Below are positions 37,147-45,458 of a stretch of DNA of 58,512 nucleotides, one piece after another (the stretch's first letter is position 1; each line of letters begins with the position of its first letter). This stretch comes from Barthelona sp. PAP020 (taxonomy: Eukaryota; Metamonada: BaSk clade): assembly GCA_040182905.1 (NCBI GenBank), contig JARQWU010000007.1, positions 1 to 58,512 of the forward strand. The letters run 5' to 3'. Made by a program: the position numbers and the translations under genes. The notes under the pieces were generated by a model. That model had not been told where the DNA came from. It saw nothing but the letters and a program-made list of their open reading frames with translations, and did no database searches.

Positions 37147-39609
37147 ATGAATGTATTCGAAGAAATAGAAGATCAACACCCTTTTACATTACTAGGAACC
37201 GTTGAGGAATTTCAGCGTCAGCATGCTTCAACATTAAAGCAACAAAAACTGGATAATTATGGTGAGTATGACCCTTCGAAATTGGGGATAGAAGAAAGAA
37301 AAGAACATGCGGATGAGCGTCGTCGTAGTGTTGTTCAAAGTCGAACATCAAGTACAAATGTTGCCAATATTGCCCCAATTTTAAACACTTTAAACAGAAA
37401 TCGTGAATTAGAAAAGAAGATGTATGAAGAAAAATTGTCCAAGATGACGTATGCTGAAAAAATACAAGAAGAATCACAGGGCAAAGTATTGAACAAACAT
37501 CAAGAAACTCTTAAAGCATGGGATACGTTGAAAAATAATTTATCGATGCGTGTTGGAAGAGACAAACATGATTCTGTGATAGAATCATCGGAAACCTTTA
37601 GAATGCAATCTGAATTCAAGAATGTTTTGGAAAATGTGAAACCAATTGAACATAGGGTTGGAGAGCATGCTTGGTTGCTATCTTTGAGAGATTGTCAAGA
37701 GATAGAAATGGATATGAATGGAATATCGTGTCCCATCAGTTACAAATTTAATCCTGGACCGGTTGCAATGGTTAGAAAACCAGGATATCATCCCAAAGTT
37801 CATCCAAAATCCATTATCAATTCAAAAATGGCGGCTGAAGCTTTGAAAAAAAGGAAAAGTGATTTTGATCAAGTGCAAGGATATGTGCCCACAGATGAAG
37901 ATTTTGACAAGTTGGTTGTTGAGGGAATACCATTGCTTACAACGGAAAAATTGGAAAAAACATTGTTAGAAACGTTACATGCTAATAAAGATAGTGAATT
38001 TGAAGACCATGAGTCAATGCAGTTCGAAGCCAATGAAACCATTCAAAAGAACATTAATAGAATAGTAAATCTTAAAAAATCTTTTGATGAAACTTTGAAG
38101 GAGAAGAATCCTGACGAAGGACCCATGTTTCTCATCAGTTCGACTAATATTTTTTTAAAAACTGGCATGAATGAAACAACTGACATAAAACAGGTGAGTG
38201 TTGAAAATAAAGGGACCACTGTTCTCTTTTTTACTTGGTCATTACCTAATGTTCCGTTTTATTTACAAAAAACTGAAGGCATGCTTTTACCGGGAGAAAC
38301 TAAGACATTTGACATTGTTTTCAGACCATCAAAGGAGGGTTCATTCCAAACAGAAATTCAATTTTTGACCAAACCAGTTGTGTACAAAATTGCAGAAGCA
38401 AAAGTTCCTTTTCAACCGATTGTACATATTTCTGGTGTTTGTAATAATTTTGGGACAGCAAAAACTGTTTCAAGTGAATTTGTTCATGACTTTGGGGAAC
38501 TTTTACGAAAAATACGTCTTAGAGCAGACATTTCAAAATTCTTCGATTCTCAAATTTTAGAAAGCGTATTCACTTATAAATTTGAATACGAACCTGTGGA
38601 TGAAGAACAGCTTTCATTTTCATTAGTCAACAGAAGGAATTTTCCCTTTATCAAATGCGATCAAAGATGTTTGAAGGTTTTTGGTGATATTTACAAAGCC
38701 CTCATTGAGCGATATCAACCACCATATTTTGACAAAAGTTTCAATAACGAAGAAAATGAAGCAGTTGTTGTTTCACATAAACCCATGGAATCAAATGAAC
38801 TGAGTATTTGGAACTATGATATTAGGCATCTTTATGGCTTGATTATTGATATTTGTAATCCCTGTGATGGTCAAGGTAATTTTAGCGCCATTTCTAGCAT
38901 AACGCCGAGTATCATTGATGGACACAGTGATCATAATGAAAACAATGACAGTTTAGATAACACTGAGGAGAAATTAAGGGATGTTCTTGATAAAATTGTT
39001 TTGTTAATGGCTGTAGATGCTGATTCGTTCGGTGATAATGAAGATTTGAATATTTGTGTGAAAGAATCTTCAATTTTAATAAAAGAAGAAATGAAACGTT
39101 TGTACATGATAAAAAGAAAACAGCAAAAGAAATGGGATGTTGAAGAAAAGTATGGAATTGGACATATTGATAGTGGATTCAACATGTCACAGGAAAACCT
39201 TGGCAGAGTAAAGCATCTAGAAGATCTATATCCTGCAACCATTGAGGATGAAACTGAAGGATTGCAAATATTTAAGGAGTTTACTGGTATTGATTTGATT
39301 GAAATGAATGTTGAAGAAAGTTCTTTGGCAAAAAAAAACACCAGTAAGAAAGATAAAAAGAAAAAAACGAAACGTTCTTCTTCCACCAATGAACAGATGC
39401 CTATTATTGAGTGCGAAACTGTTGACATCTCCATTGATGTTATAGAAAGCGAAAATATTGATAATAGCGTTTTAATCGACCAATTTTGGGATTTGCAATC
39501 TGACACAATTTGCGACAGTTTGATGGAGATAAAGAGTTTGTACAAAAATATACCAAGGGATATGCTCTTTGAAGAATTATTGAATGAGTTCAGCAATTTA
39601 CTGTTGTAG
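37147..39609 (+). CDS. MYCBPAP-like axonemal protein
   Basis: From the ATG at 37147 (the open frame starts at a TTG 36 bases earlier) the product has 820 residues. The N-terminal third has the family segment W-x-x-L-R-D ... I-S-C-P-I-S-Y-K-F-N-P-G-P (about 178-205). Residues ~335-445 form an MSP/ASH-like beta domain (V-S-V-E-N-K-G-T ... L-L-P-G-E-T-K-T-F-D-I-V-F-R-P), common in flagellar proteins. The rest is helical and basic/acidic with K-K-K-K runs. MYCBP-associated protein occurs in sperm and central-pair projections in animals (family knowledge). It sits between DRC2 and an RIIa-fold gene, consistent with a flagellar role. Stop TAG. Confidence 0.72.
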   Translation: MNVFEEIEDQHPFTLLGTVEEFQRQHASTLKQQKLDNYGEYDPSKLGIEERKEHADERRRSVVQSRTSSTNVANIAPILNTLNRNRELEKKMYEEKLSKMTYAEKIQEESQGKVLNKHQETLKAWDTLKNNLSMRVGRDKHDSVIESSETFRMQSEFKNVLENVKPIEHRVGEHAWLLSLRDCQEIEMDMNGISCPISYKFNPGPVAMVRKPGYHPKVHPKSIINSKMAAEALKKRKSDFDQVQGYVPTDEDFDKLVVEGIPLLTTEKLEKTLLETLHANKDSEFEDHESMQFEANETIQKNINRIVNLKKSFDETLKEKNPDEGPMFLISSTNIFLKTGMNETTDIKQVSVENKGTTVLFFTWSLPNVPFYLQKTEGMLLPGETKTFDIVFRPSKEGSFQTEIQFLTKPVVYKIAEAKVPFQPIVHISGVCNNFGTAKTVSSEFVHDFGELLRKIRLRADISKFFDSQILESVFTYKFEYEPVDEEQLSFSLVNRRNFPFIKCDQRCLKVFGDIYKALIERYQPPYFDKSFNNEENEAVVVSHKPMESNELSIWNYDIRHLYGLIIDICNPCDGQGNFSAISSITPSIIDGHSDHNENNDSLDNTEEKLRDVLDKIVLLMAVDADSFGDNEDLNICVKESSILIKEEMKRLYMIKRKQQKKWDVEEKYGIGHIDSGFNMSQENLGRVKHLEDLYPATIEDETEGLQIFKEFTGIDLIEMNVEESSLAKKNTSKKDKKKKTKRSSSTNEQMPIIECETVDISIDVIESENIDNSVLIDQFWDLQSDTICDSLMEIKSLYKNIPRDMLFEELLNEFSNLLL

Positions 39610-39831
39610 AGCATTAACGAAGAATAACTTTTTTTTTATCGTGCACAGAAATGTAAAGTGATTTGGAAATTTTCTTGTTGTGTTTTGAAAATTGTTTCTT
39701 ATTTTCTCATACATTTGATAAAACTTAAATAAAAATATACAATCAATTTATGTTGAAAAACTATGAAAAAAAAAATTGAAAAGACAAAATGACAAACCAA
39801 ATATATCAGAATGAGAAAAACAAAATGAAAA

Positions 39832-40029
39832 TCAATCAACAGGAAAGTTAGAGAAATACTGTTGTGCAAATTCAATTACATCTTCAGGTTTATGAAGTAC
39901 AATTTCGGTCATAAAATCAGACAACATTTGTTCAATTTCTGGATGAGTTTCTAAATAACGATTATGACTTGTTTCAAATTCTTCACAACTTTTTGCAAAT
40001 TCTCTTTGAGTTGTAATATCACTGGACAT
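39832..40029 (-). CDS. Small RIIa-fold (dimerisation/docking) protein
   Basis: The 65-residue protein has a charged N-terminal helix, then H-P-E-I-E-Q-M-L-S-D-F-M-T-E-I-V-L-H-K-P-E-D-V-I-E-F-A. It ends with A-Q-Q-Y-F-S-N-F-P. This is the two-helix RIIa pattern (L-x-x-F-x-x-x-V-x-x-x-x-P-x-D-x-x-x-F-A-x-x-Y-F) found in PKA regulatory subunits, ROPN1 and small axonemal RIIAD1-like proteins, which dimerise and dock to AKAP-type helices of radial spokes (family knowledge). No cyclic-nucleotide domain is present. The ATG is at 40029; a TTG at 40032 is ignored. Its neighbours are flagellar on one side. Confidence 0.7.
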   Translation of the reverse strand: MSSDITTQREFAKSCEEFETSHNRYLETHPEIEQMLSDFMTEIVLHKPEDVIEFAQQYFSNFPVD

Positions 40030-40113
40030 CAATTTTTGTCAAATAAAATGAAGAAGAAATTTGATTTTTTTTATTGATTGAAATAATGTGATAATGATTG
40101 TTTATTTGTGTAT

Positions 40114-41646
40114 ATGAATGATGATGTGATGCAAGATAAAGATATTGAACTCGTTTTATCTGCATATTCAAATGCTTATTCATTTGTACCTTTTCATTCA
40201 TCAACAGAAAAGCGAGAACAAAAATTTTATTATTTTTATTCTAAATATCCATTTATAATACATTTGGAAGAGAAATGGAATTTTATAATTTTTCAGTTCA
40301 TTTCTTCTTTTTTTTTGAAATGTGATGATGCTTGTGAAGTGAATTTTGTTGAAACCACCAATCAAAATTTGTTTATTAATTTGGTAAATGAACTTAATGA
40401 GCTTCGTTTGCGGATTAATAGTAAATATTTTGAAAAGATTGTTATTGTTTGTTGTATTACTTCTTTTTTGATGAAAATGAATTTCTTTTATTCTTTTACA
40501 AAAGTTTCTAAAGTTTTTAAGGTTAATGAAAAGATAGTTTTTTTGGTATGTGATTTTTTTTATAATTTACTGTCGCAATCTGATGAATTTTTACTGAAAG
40601 AGGGATTTGAAATAAATTCAAGCATTTTTAAGCGAAATAACTTGAGTTTTTTGGAAGAAAATGATTCTGTCAAATGGTGGGACGATTTTATTTTTACAGC
40701 AAAATTTCAGAGATTCAACAAATTTTTCAGTGAGCTAGTTGAAATTTTCAATGACTCTGAATCTCAAATACAAACTCAAAATGTGAATCAAGACAAAGAT
40801 GCACTTGAGTCCATAGTTTCATTTGAAAATCACCTTATGGTTTACAGTCAAGCAACTGACATTAGGGATGAAAAAGAACAAGAAAGTCTTTTGAACAATG
40901 ACTTTCACAACTATTTCAGCACGACAAAAAATGATGCTTTTATAGCTCATTTCTTTGAGGTTCTAATAAACTTGGATTTTTTTCGATTGTATTCATTTAA
41001 TTATTCAAATGTGAGTAATTATGTATCTTCTTTAGTTTTATTATGCTTGAATGGAGAAAATATCGAAAATAATGAATGTTTGATGAATATTTTTGAAATT
41101 TATCCAAAATTTGACAAAATTTGCAAGAATTTTGTCGACAGATATGTTCAAAATTCATCATCCACTTTTGTCGAGGTGATATGTAAAGAAACACTACTCA
41201 ACAATTTAATAAATCTTACACATTTATCAAGAATCATTCTTTTTGATTATCTTGAAAATTTTGAACATTTTGAGGAAGAAATGTCAAGAATATTCTTTTT
41301 GTATCATTTAACAAGTTTGTTTATCAAAAAAAAATACAAAGTTTACGATTCAAATTTGAAGTTAGGATGTTATCACTCTTTGGGAAGAAAAAATAACCCG
41401 ATCAAACTTGGAAAACATCAACCAGAAGATTCATTTTCCAAAAAGAAAAAAAAAACAGAATTAAGAAAAAAACAAATTTTAAAAGCTGTTAAATTTGCAA
41501 AAAATATTCAAAATAATAAGTCAAATGACAACCCGTTAAATGATATCGAGCAAAATATATTATCATTGCTAATGGAAGGGTATACTCCATCCATGATCTG
41601 TAAAATGCAAGATAACGACATTTACACAAAAATCGGAAAGAGTTAA
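40114..41646 (+). CDS. Unknown protein, possible cyclin-fold (TFIIB-like) repeats
   Basis: The 510-residue protein has no metal-binding motif or membrane segment. Residues ~105-160 (I-V-I-V-C-C-I-T-S-F-L-M-K-M ... F-T-K-V-S-K-V-F-K-V-N-E-K-I-V-F-L) look like the middle helices of a TFIIB cyclin repeat, and residues ~300-345 may be a second repeat. A basic linker (K-K-K-K-K-T-E-L-R-K-K, near 440) precedes a final helical block. A divergent Brf/Rrn7-like factor is possible, but the N-terminal zinc ribbon is absent. I keep this as unknown. The ATG is at 40114 (a GTG precedes it). Its TAA lies three bases from the stop of the convergent Pop5-like gene. Confidence 0.7.
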   Translation: MNDDVMQDKDIELVLSAYSNAYSFVPFHSSTEKREQKFYYFYSKYPFIIHLEEKWNFIIFQFISSFFLKCDDACEVNFVETTNQNLFINLVNELNELRLRINSKYFEKIVIVCCITSFLMKMNFFYSFTKVSKVFKVNEKIVFLVCDFFYNLLSQSDEFLLKEGFEINSSIFKRNNLSFLEENDSVKWWDDFIFTAKFQRFNKFFSELVEIFNDSESQIQTQNVNQDKDALESIVSFENHLMVYSQATDIRDEKEQESLLNNDFHNYFSTTKNDAFIAHFFEVLINLDFFRLYSFNYSNVSNYVSSLVLLCLNGENIENNECLMNIFEIYPKFDKICKNFVDRYVQNSSSTFVEVICKETLLNNLINLTHLSRIILFDYLENFEHFEEEMSRIFFLYHLTSLFIKKKYKVYDSNLKLGCYHSLGRKNNPIKLGKHQPEDSFSKKKKKTELRKKQILKAVKFAKNIQNNKSNDNPLNDIEQNILSLLMEGYTPSMICKMQDNDIYTKIGKS

Positions 41647-41649
41647 TCA

Positions 41650-41970
41650 TCATTCAGCAAAATTGAAATTCAAAGAGGTTTTTAAACCAAATAATTCATT
41701 ACATTCATCGATAAATTTTAATCGGATATCTTTTGATTGATATTCTTTCAAAAAAGTAATGGCAAATTTCATTTTGTCAATGTAAATTTTATGAATTTTT
41801 ATTATTAAAATATTCTTTTCATTATTCCAATATATTATTTCATAACAATTTGTTGGTGCCATTAAACCATAAATATCATTGAGACTTTGATTTAATATAT
41901 CAATAATATCATCATTGTAAAAATCCTTTAAATATCCACTAATTTGCAACGATAAATATATGTATTCCAT
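41650..41970 (-). CDS. Pop5/Rpp14-like RNase P/MRP protein
   Basis: The 106-residue protein follows the Pop5/Rpp14 layout: a first strand M-E-Y-I-Y-L-S-L-Q-I, a helix with D-I-I-D-I-L-N-Q-S-L-N-D-I-Y-G, the turn before Y-E-I-I-Y-W-N-N-E-K-N-I-L-I-I-K-I-H, and a helix I-Y-I-D-K-M-K-F-A-I-T-F-L-K-E corresponding to the family's D-Y-Y-R-L-V-W-A-A-L-T-x-L. Then I-R-L-K-F-I-D-E matches the last strand. Pop5 binds RNase P and MRP RNA near the active site (established). The assignment is from fold pattern. The ATG at 41970 is chosen over a TTG at 41985. The stop is TGA. Confidence 0.6.
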   Translation of the reverse strand: MEYIYLSLQISGYLKDFYNDDIIDILNQSLNDIYGLMAPTNCYEIIYWNNEKNILIIKIHKIYIDKMKFAITFLKEYQSKDIRLKFIDECNELFGLKTSLNFNFAE

Positions 41971-42100
41971 TAAAATATTAATCAATTGTCCGGAAAGAAT
42001 TATTTAAATGATAAATTCCAAAAACAAATATGTTCAAATGTGGTCTTTATCCAAATTTGGAAGAAATCTTTTCTTTTTTAAATTACCCATTTTTGTAACA

Positions 42101-42889
42101 ATGGGATGTTTTGGTTCAACAAATCAGATTGTTGATCAACAAGAATATTTGGACACTAATTTAAATTTCAGTCCAAGCCAAATTTTTACTTTATCCATGA
42201 CTCCTTCTCAAAGAGTTTCAACAATTCTTAGGGAATTGCAACGTACAATGGCAGAAAATGAATCATCTGTTGAAGTTTTGTTGCATATGAAAGATTTATT
42301 GAAGAAACCAAATTATGTCAAGGCTTTTGCTTCAAGACAAGTGTATCTAGCGTTATTGAAGTTTGTAAGATTATCAGTTGTTACTCCTGAAGAAATAGAA
42401 ATCGCATTATGGTGTTTAATTGAATTTAGTGATAATTTGACGATTCGTACCCAATTATTAAATAATCAAGCACTTGGGACCATAAATGGAGTTATAGATA
42501 GACATTCAGACAATCCTGTCATCTTACGAAGGTGTTTAACACTTCTGGGAAGATTTGCACAATTTTCTACAGCTTCTAACTGGATTATTGATAAAAAAGT
42601 TTTCAAAAAAGTGTCAAAATTGATGAGTGCAGATTTGGAGGATGTTGTTTTCAAGCAATATCTAATATTTACAATTGAGCTATTATTGAATTCAGATTGT
42701 CGCACTACCATTTCAAAATATAATGTATTAGAATTATGTGATGTGTATTTAAACCAATATTCTGATAACATGTATTTGAATCGCTATTGTGCAAAACTTA
42801 AGAAGTTGATGATTATGCCAGCAGATGAGTTAGCTATGATACGAGAACAAAATTCACATTCAGCAGATTTTCGTACTTTATGTGTGTAA
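42101..42889 (+). CDS. Acylated helical-repeat protein of unknown function
   Basis: The 262-residue protein starts M-G-C-F-G-S, a strong dual N-myristoylation plus Cys3 palmitoylation signal, which decides the start at 42101 rather than the ATG at 42008. The body is all-helical with armadillo/HEAT-like spacing, for example I-A-L-W-C-L-I-E-F-S-D-N and I-L-R-R-C-L-T-L-L-G-R-F-A. No catalytic motif was found. It is likely a membrane-associated scaffold. An identical N-terminal strategy is used by the kinase gene at 47080. Function unknown. Confidence 0.72.
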   Translation: MGCFGSTNQIVDQQEYLDTNLNFSPSQIFTLSMTPSQRVSTILRELQRTMAENESSVEVLLHMKDLLKKPNYVKAFASRQVYLALLKFVRLSVVTPEEIEIALWCLIEFSDNLTIRTQLLNNQALGTINGVIDRHSDNPVILRRCLTLLGRFAQFSTASNWIIDKKVFKKVSKLMSADLEDVVFKQYLIFTIELLLNSDCRTTISKYNVLELCDVYLNQYSDNMYLNRYCAKLKKLMIMPADELAMIREQNSHSADFRTLCV

Positions 42890-43050
42890 TGACTTTTCAA
42901 TTTTTTTTAATCGTTTGAAAAGTTTGGGGAATATCTTTGGTTATGAAATAAGAAAATTGTATTTTGAAGCATAAAAAATAGAAATCATTTATATAGTCCT
43001 TTATTAACATTATGTTGGTTTAGTTAATCAGTCTTTTAGTTTTTCTTTTT

Positions 43051-43308
43051 CTATAAATCATCACTTTTAGTTGTAATTTCAAGTAATTTTTGCAGATCGC
43101 CAAAAATGTAAACAAATATAAAAAATGCAAATACTGCAGTAATTATAAATATTAATATTTTTCTTGTTTTTGAAGCTTGTTTTTGAATTGATTCGGATTT
43201 TGATGAAACCTCTTCTTTTTCTTCTTCTTCTTCCTCAATTAAGTTTTCTTCAATTATTTCTTCTTCTTTTTCTTTTTCTTTAATTTCTTTTGCTTTGTTT
43301 TTGGCCAT
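43051..43308 (-). CDS. Small tail-anchored-type membrane protein, 85 residues
   Basis: Residues 1-45 are highly charged (Lys/Glu runs) and helical. One hydrophobic segment (I-L-I-F-I-I-T-A-V-F-A-F-F-I-F-V-Y-I-F, about 50-69) is followed by a 15-residue tail. This fits a single-pass protein with a cytosolic charged domain. The Glu-rich stretch is read from a CTT/TTC low-complexity run, so some caution is due, but the ATG, stop and membrane segment make a gene likely. Function unknown. Confidence 0.5.
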   Translation of the reverse strand: MAKNKAKEIKEKEKEEEIIEENLIEEEEEEKEEVSSKSESIQKQASKTRKILIFIITAVFAFFIFVYIFGDLQKLLEITTKSDDL

Positions 43309-43501
43309 CTTTTAAATAAAATGTTAAACTTTGTGTTTTTTTTTCACAGATTTTTTCATAATATTTCTTTTTGGATAGATTCATTATATTTTAATTTGAA
43401 GCCACAGTAGGAATTATATATTATGTTTAATATCTTTTTTATAATTCGAAAAATGAAAAAAAAATCTTTGATTCACACTACTTGCAATTTTTATTCTAAA
43501 T

Positions 43502-44944
43502 CTATTGTAAATTCTTAAACCATTGATACAATCCGAAAATTTCAACAAAAAATCCAAGAACAATCAATGAATAACATTGCCAAACATAAGGCTTAGTTTT
43601 AAGCTTCTTTGATCTTATTTTTGCCATTTTATGAGCTTTAAGATGCATTAAACAAGGTAATTGGAAAAAATAAAAGGGAGATATGGTGGCCCCAGCTAAA
43701 GAAGTAACCAAACTGATGTTTTTCAAAAAATACGCCAAAATGACACAAGTGATGATGATAAACAAAGAAATAAACAATCTTTTTCTGAAACCACTTGAAA
43801 CAACAACAGTTCCAGTATTATGACGTGAGCTGTTTGCAACTCTTTTGCTAAATGCTCCTTCTATTGACAATCTACACGAGTAAGCAAACATTGGATATGT
43901 AAATAGAATGATGCTAATCATTGCAACACGACAAACAACAATCAATGGATCATTGTTGGAGAAACTGTTCAGAATGTTGTCAGCAACATTTGCTCCAAAA
44001 ACTAAATAGCCACAAACTCCAATTAGTGTGTAAACTAATCCAGGTATTAATATTCCAATTGCCGAAGCACTTCGAATTTTATCGAAGCTTCTTCTTTGAA
44101 GGTCCTTATAGATTGGAGCCACTGTGAAATGAGCGAAAAAGCCAAAAATTATTCCGGGAGTGCCTTCAACAAATTTAAGGGAAAATTCAAACATTTTAAT
44201 ATTGTCAATGGCCAAATGATCAATGTTGGAGAAGAATTTGAAGATTATTACCAAAACAATGAAACTAATACAACCAACCGATAGAGTTGAAGTGAATGAT
44301 AAAGATTTTATGTCTTTCATACACATTAATGGTAAACAACAACAAAGAATTACTGCACCAGCCAGAAGTAACATCAAAGTTTTATTTGTTTCACCAAATA
44401 TCAAAGTCATGATCGAAAACAAATAATCTTTGATAATAATGGTGTACGTTGTCAGTCCTAAAAGACAATATATAGCGATGGTAAAGTCTGAATATTTTGA
44501 CATTCTGACCCCAAAGAATTTTTCAACACATAATCGCATTGAAAATCGTTTAGCATATACACTTGAATAAACATAAAGCAGCAAAGTAAATCTGGAAATT
44601 ATCCCAAACAATATCAACAAAATTACACCTCCAATAAGCCCACAACAACTGATAGCATATGGAATCATCAAAGAACCAGCTCCAACCATAGAGTTTGATA
44701 TGTTTGCGACAGTTTGTAATGTAGTAGCTCCATGGCTTTGACAAGGAATTCCAGTATCAATATTGTATGGAATTCCTGAATTCATTATATCGGTATTATC
44801 TTCAATTTCATCAGTTTCATCAGTTAAATTCCGATTTCTAAAACTAAAATCTTTAAAGTTTGGAAGAGATATTCCAATGAACGAAGTTCTACTTGACTTG
44901 AAAGAAGTTGAACGTTCTTGCTTTTCACTGAAATCTTGGTTCAT
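43502..44944 (-). CDS. AAAP-family amino-acid transporter
   Basis: The 480-residue protein has eleven predicted membrane segments after an ~75-residue soluble N-terminus. TM1 has the AAAP signature A-N-I-S-N-S-M-V-G-A-G-S-L-M-I-P-Y-A-I, and TM2 starts with G-L-I-G-G-V. Further segments include I-I-I-K-D-Y-L, T-L-S-V-G-C-I-S-F, and G-V-C-G-Y-L-V-F-G before TM8. The family moves amino acids, usually with H+ or Na+ (established); the substrate cannot be read. The N-terminal region is Ser-rich, suggesting phosphoregulation (inference). The ATG is at 44944; a TTG 42 bases upstream is not used. Confidence 0.92.
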   Translation of the reverse strand: MNQDFSEKQERSTSFKSSRTSFIGISLPNFKDFSFRNRNLTDETDEIEDNTDIMNSGIPYNIDTGIPCQSHGATTLQTVANISNSMVGAGSLMIPYAISCCGLIGGVILLILFGIISRFTLLLYVYSSVYAKRFSMRLCVEKFFGVRMSKYSDFTIAIYCLLGLTTYTIIIKDYLFSIMTLIFGETNKTLMLLLAGAVILCCCLPLMCMKDIKSLSFTSTLSVGCISFIVLVIIFKFFSNIDHLAIDNIKMFEFSLKFVEGTPGIIFGFFAHFTVAPIYKDLQRRSFDKIRSASAIGILIPGLVYTLIGVCGYLVFGANVADNILNSFSNNDPLIVVCRVAMISIILFTYPMFAYSCRLSIEGAFSKRVANSSRHNTGTVVVSSGFRKRLFISLFIIITCVILAYFLKNISLVTSLAGATISPFYFFQLPCLMHLKAHKMAKIRSKKLKTKPYVWQCYSLIVLGFFVEIFGLYQWFKNLQ

Positions 44945-45458
44945 CAGATAGTAAGAAGAAAACAATAATATGGAATTCACAAACAATTTTGAGAATTCAT
45001 TCTGATTTTTTTCTTTTATGGTAAATCCTTGTGATATTTTTGTTAGAAAGATTCAATTTATTTGGATAAATCTAAAAAGCAAAGAACATGAACTATTGGT
45101 TAATTAAAAATTTCATTTTTTTTGGATATTATGATGCAAAAAATATTAATTAGATAAACTATCAAGGTGAATTTAGAAATCTGGATGAACAAACCTCTGT
45201 CAATCAACTATTTGCACTAAAACACATTTTTTTTCTTTTTCATTTTTATACTTAAACATTAATAAGAAAACAAAAATCAGTTGTCTAAACACAATTAATA
45301 AATAAAAAAAAAAGAATGTTATTTTTTCCACATTTTCACTTGTTTGTTTCTGTCTATGGCAGTTTTAACAGGGATATTATCAATAATAAATATTTGGAGA
45401 TAGATGTCCTTGATGATTAGTTCTTTGATTCTTTTATCTCTTTTTTTTTATATTAGGA
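44945..45458. other. Divergent intergenic region
   Basis: It separates the transporter (minus) from the beta-amylase (plus) and holds both promoters. It is A/T-rich with a T9 run at 45442-45450 just upstream of the amylase ATG. No RNA gene or repeat is recognised. TATTAG at 45451-45456 resembles a 3' splice end, but no matching 5' site was found. Confidence 0.5.

Noticed and set aside
45451-45458. A second beta-amylase intron ending at TATTAG just before the ATG
   Set aside because: There is no GTATTA-type 5' site at a suitable distance, and the signal peptide directly follows the ATG.
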